From NCBI GenBank assembly GCA_965200095.1, contig OZ241350.1, forward strand, positions 2,852,001 through 2,916,000: DNA of 64,000 nt. Direction: 5' to 3'. The position numbers and the translations under genes were made by a program. Origin of the DNA: JANQOH01 sp965200095 (GTDB lineage: Bacteria; Pseudomonadota; Alphaproteobacteria; UBA7887). Shown here in pieces: positions 61,785 to 64,000 of this stretch (position 1 is its first letter; each line of letters opens with the position of its first letter). The notes under the pieces were generated by a model. It did no database searches and was not told the origin of the DNA. It worked only from the letters and a program-made list of their open reading frames with translations.

Positions 61785-62635
61785 AGGCTCAGGACTCATA
61801 ACCGGAATATGACGGTTGCGGCGATGCAGATGGCGCTGAAGAAGGTGTGCGCGCAGCGGTCGTATCGCGTGGCGATGCGTCGCCAGTCCTTGAGCCGACC
61901 GAACATGCGCTCGACGAGGTTGCGTTGCTTGTAAAGCCCGGCATCGCAGGCGACCGGCTTCTTGCGGTGCGCCCGTCCGGGGATGCAGGGGGCGATCCCG
62001 CGTCCCTCCAGGGCTTCGCGGAAGCGGTCGCTGTCGTAGCCCTTGTCGCCAATCAGGACATCGGCGTCCGGCGGCAAGGCATTGAACATCATCGCGGCTC
62101 CGCGATGGTCGCTGACCTGCCCTTCGGTCAGCAGCATGATCAGGGGCTTGCCGTCGCCGTCGCAGACCGCGTGCAGTTTCGAGTTGAGGCCGCCCCGGGT
62201 GCGTCCGATACAGCGCGAAAGAGCCCCTTTTTTAGCAGACTGGCTGCGGTGCGGTGCGCCTTCAGATGGGTGGCGTCGATTATCACCGTCCCCGTTGCCC
62301 GGCCCTCCGCCGCCAGGGCCGCGAAGATGTGGTTGAACACGCCGGCCTCGCTCCACCGCACGAAGCGGTTGTAGAGGGTCTTGTGGGGACCGTATTCGGA
62401 GGGCGCGTGACGCCGGATGAGGCCGTATCGGATCACATGGATGATGCCGGAGATGACGCGCCGGTCATCGACCCGGGGCACGCCGCGGACCTTGTTGGGC
62501 AGCAGCGGCCGGATGCGATCAAATTGGGTCTCGGAGAGCCAGAACTGGTGGTCGGACATGGTGCACCCCCTGTATCTGGTGGCAGCACACCACACATCCT
62601 AACCCAACGCAACCCCCTTTATGGGTCCTGAGCCT
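61785..62635 (-). mobile_element. IS5-family (IS427-like) element IS-D, intact
   Basis: 851 bp, counterpart of IS-B. Its right end GGGTCCTGAGCCT is followed with no gap by another left end, AGGCTCAGGACTCATAACC. Confidence 0.93.
61796..62559 (-). CDS. IS5-family transposase made by -1 frameshifting (IS-D)
   Basis: Same as the IS-B transposase in both frames, including the A-AAA-AAG slip site; all three catalytic residues are present. Confidence 0.92.
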
Positions 62636-62660
62636 AGGCTCAGGACTCATAACCGGAATA
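62636..62660. mobile_element. Solo 25-bp IS427-like left end
   Basis: AGGCTCAGGACTCATAACCG and the next five bases match the IS left end exactly, then diverge. This is the scar of a further element that has been deleted, and it served as the boundary for the IS-D insertion. Confidence 0.85.
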
Positions 62661-62686
62661 GGCCGACGGCGCGCCGAACGACGCCT

Positions 62687-63004
62687 TTACCCGGTCTCGC
62701 CCCCGAACACGACCGCGATGTCTTCGTTCCCTGTTCCTGCGGCGCGGCGGATGGCGCCGCTGTCGATGTCGAGGACGCTGCGGCACACGGTCGCGCACCG
62801 GGGAAAATTGAACGCATGCGTCGCGCAGTGGATCGGGTCCACATCGACGGCGGCCGCGATGTCGAACCCGGCGGCCTCGAAACCGAGGCTCATCCCCCCG
62901 GCGCCGGCGAACAGGTCCACCCCGACGGGCCGTGCGCGTCCGGCCGTCTCCGGTTCCCGGATGTCGGGCCGCGGCGGAGTCACGCCGGGGAAAAGGCGGG
63001 CCAT
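62687..63004 (-). pseudogene. C5-cytosine DNA methyltransferase, 3'-truncated
   Basis: The 105-codon frame from the ATG at 63004 has the SAM motif I (VGVDLFAGAGGMSLGFEAAG), then VDVDPIHCATHAFNFP and DIAVVFGG, where the catalytic PPCQGFS motif should follow. Instead the frame ends GGETG and stops, about 25 bp from the solo IS end. Everything from motif IV on is missing, so it is inactive. The vsr gene upstream on the same strand supports its origin as a Dcm-type restriction-modification methylase. Confidence 0.87.
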
Positions 63005-63169
63005 GTTTTCCCGTCCGCGAACGAACGGCCACGCGCAACCCGCCGCCCCGGCCCGCGCGCCGGCGAGTGTCCGGGCCCTGTCATTGCGCCGTCCCGTCGC
63101 GATCCGCCCGCCGGCGCGTTTCCCGTCATCGCCCTCCTGCTTGCGATGAAATACCGCCTGCCCCCCCCT

Positions 63170-63190
63170 ATACGACCGCCCCGGTCGTAT
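63170..63190. promoter_or_regulatory. Operator-like perfect palindrome in a divergent region
   Basis: ATACGACCG-CCC-CGGTCGTAT, 9-bp arms, between the divergent starts of the methyltransferase fragment (63004) and the DUF1640-like gene (63329). It may be a binding site of a controller or regulator. The rest of this 324-bp gap shows no gene. Confidence 0.5.
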
Positions 63191-63328
63191 GTCACCGCCA
63201 TGCCGCGCCATGCCCGGAGCGCCACGGCCGGCGCAGCGCCGCCATTCTACGCCGTCGCTGCGCGGCCCGCCGCAACCCGCCCCGACAACGCCGCTTGCCG
63301 CCGCCCGCGCCCCGTCTATGGTCGCCGC

Positions 63329-63604
63329 ATGGATACGGACCCGGGTTTCGACACGCTCGCATATGCGCAGCGGCTCAAGGCGGCCGGTGTCGAGGATAAA
63401 CAGGCCGAAGCCCACGCCGCCGCCGCGCGCGACAGCCAGGCCGGCCTGGCCACGAAGGCCGATCTCGACAACCTCGAAGCGCGCCTCGAGACGAAGATCG
63501 AACGCGGCGTGAACCGCACCTTGACCGCAATGATCATCGTCGCCGGCGTGATCGTCGCCGCCCTTGTCACATCCACGGTCGCCATCATGAACCAATTGCC
63601 GTGA
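63329..63604 (+). CDS. DUF1640-like small coiled-coil membrane protein, copy 4
   Basis: 91 residues. The head FDTLAYAQRLKAAGVEDKQA parallels FDTYAAAKTLREAGFDERQA of the 48.7-49.8 kb copies; then TKADLDNLEARLETKIE (coiled coil) and a C-terminal helix (MIIVAGVIVAALVTSTVAIM). It is more diverged and lies between vsr and the broken methyltransferase, on the opposite strand. Confidence 0.78.
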   Translation: MDTDPGFDTLAYAQRLKAAGVEDKQAEAHAAAARDSQAGLATKADLDNLEARLETKIERGVNRTLTAMIIVAGVIVAALVTSTVAIMNQLP

Positions 63605-63676
63605 CAGCGGCCCGCGCCGGCCCGGCGAAGCGACCGTTGCAACGCCTTGCGAGGACGGCGCGCCGCCGAGGCGCAC

Positions 63677-64000
63677 TCAAGAGCGGATGTCCCCGTCTTC
63701 CAGGAAGGCGCACAGTCTGGCGGCGAGCGCGTCCGAATCGCCGGTCTCGCACTGCCAGACGGTCAGGACGCTCCAGCTGAGCGATTCGAGGCTCGCGCGC
63801 TTCTCGGCGTCGCGCTCCCTGTTCCGTTCGAGTTTGGGAAGCCAGTAGTCGAGCCGGGACTTCGGCGGTTGTCCGCGGCGACACCCGTGGGCGTGCCAGA
63901 AGCGCCCATGCAGGAAAATCGCCTTTCTGCGACCCGGGAAAACCAGGTCGGGCCTGCCCGACAGGTCGCTCCGGTGGAGGCGATAGCGATAACCGAGGCC
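63677..64000 (-). CDS. vsr: Very short patch repair endonuclease Vsr, 5' end outside the window
   Basis: The visible 107 residues run from the window edge (GLGYRYRLHRSDLSGRPDLV) to the stop at 63677. GRPDLVFPGRRKAIFLHGRFWHAHGC is the Vsr core, with the catalytic-site Asp and His and the zinc-site Cys. KSRLDYWLPKLERNRERD and VLTVWQCET complete the family pattern. Vsr nicks T:G mismatches created by deamination of 5-methylcytosine, so it normally accompanies a Dcm-type methylase such as the broken one at 62.7 kb. Confidence 0.93.
   Translation of the reverse strand, partial: GLGYRYRLHRSDLSGRPDLVFPGRRKAIFLHGRFWHAHGCRRGQPPKSRLDYWLPKLERNRERDAEKRASLESLSWSVLTVWQCETGDSDALAARLCAFLEDGDIRS

Larger units (their letters stand above)
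56294..62635. mobile_element. Composite transposon, copy 2 (IS-C, cargo, IS-D)
   Basis: Same order and orientation as 27240-33516, offset 29,119 bp. Both flanking ISs are intact here. The left end sits directly on the IS630 end, and the right end abuts a 25-bp solo IS end. Coding frames of the cargo are identical in length and position. Confidence 0.92.

Overview
The window is GC-rich, densely coded bacterial chromosome, most likely from an alphaproteobacterium. The evidence is an IalB-family secreted protein, SURF1 next to a COX15/CtaA heme A synthase, a dapA-smpB pair, a plant-type glutamate-cysteine ligase and a pyruvate-dehydrogenase-type E1 with alpha and beta fused. The load of insertion sequences, palindromic repeats and broken genes suggests a genome under weak purifying selection, such as a host-associated or symbiotic lineage. 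That last point is inference.

Layout. 1-8.1 kb: pyrE (cut by the window edge), a type II restriction-modification pair, and a catabolic set (SDR, haloalkane dehalogenase, ketopantoate-reductase-like protein, oxalate-CoA-ligase-like enzyme, MDR oxidoreductase, YbhB). 8.3-14.8 kb: a membrane coiled-coil protein, two tandem DUF547 proteins, a VTT membrane protein, SURF1, heme A synthase and an M32 carboxypeptidase, the last six tightly packed. 14.8-20.4 kb: an AAA ATPase with a duplicated palindromic upstream region, glutathione peroxidase, smpB, dapA and the fused E1. 20.4-25 kb: cytochrome b561, then a two-gene azole-forming RiPP (TOMM) unit: a SagB-type dehydrogenase and a fused leader-binding/YcaO cyclodehydratase, with no obvious precursor gene. 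25-27.2 kb: an IS481-family element and a tandem pair of coiled-coil proteins.

27.2-33.5 kb and 56.3-62.6 kb are two copies, in the same orientation, of one composite transposon. IS5-family (IS427-like) elements flank a 5'-truncated FAD oxidoreductase gene and a roughly 1,166-residue fusion of a polytopic membrane domain, a PQQ sugar-dehydrogenase-like propeller and a cytochrome c. Between them lie a glycan/lipid-sugar locus (33.8-40.0 kb: flippase-like protein, two GT2 glycosyltransferases, and an 861-residue paralogue of the fusion's membrane part), a repeat nest with an IS630 element (40.1-43.1 kb), and ordinary housekeeping genes (amidase, peptide deformylase, HAD dehalogenase, GH3-like protein, gshA, three tandem DUF1640-like genes, tRNA-Ala(CGC), yggT, argG, rlmN, ialB, a methyltransferase).

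The right end is a wrecked restriction-modification locus. A gene fragment at 55.0 kb, a C5-cytosine methyltransferase cut before its catalytic PPC motif at 62.7 kb, and a vsr endonuclease at the window edge bracket 7.5 kb of stacked IS elements.

The most unusual items are the sugar-dehydrogenase/cytochrome fusion and its duplicated transposon; a recurrent periplasmic-type module (FFLHVFP) shared with the neighbouring glycan locus; the orphan TOMM cassette; a 60-bp in-frame palindrome inside the IS481 transposase; nested palindromic MITE families, one of which supplies the end of a neighbouring gene; and seven small coiled-coil membrane proteins in 64 kb.
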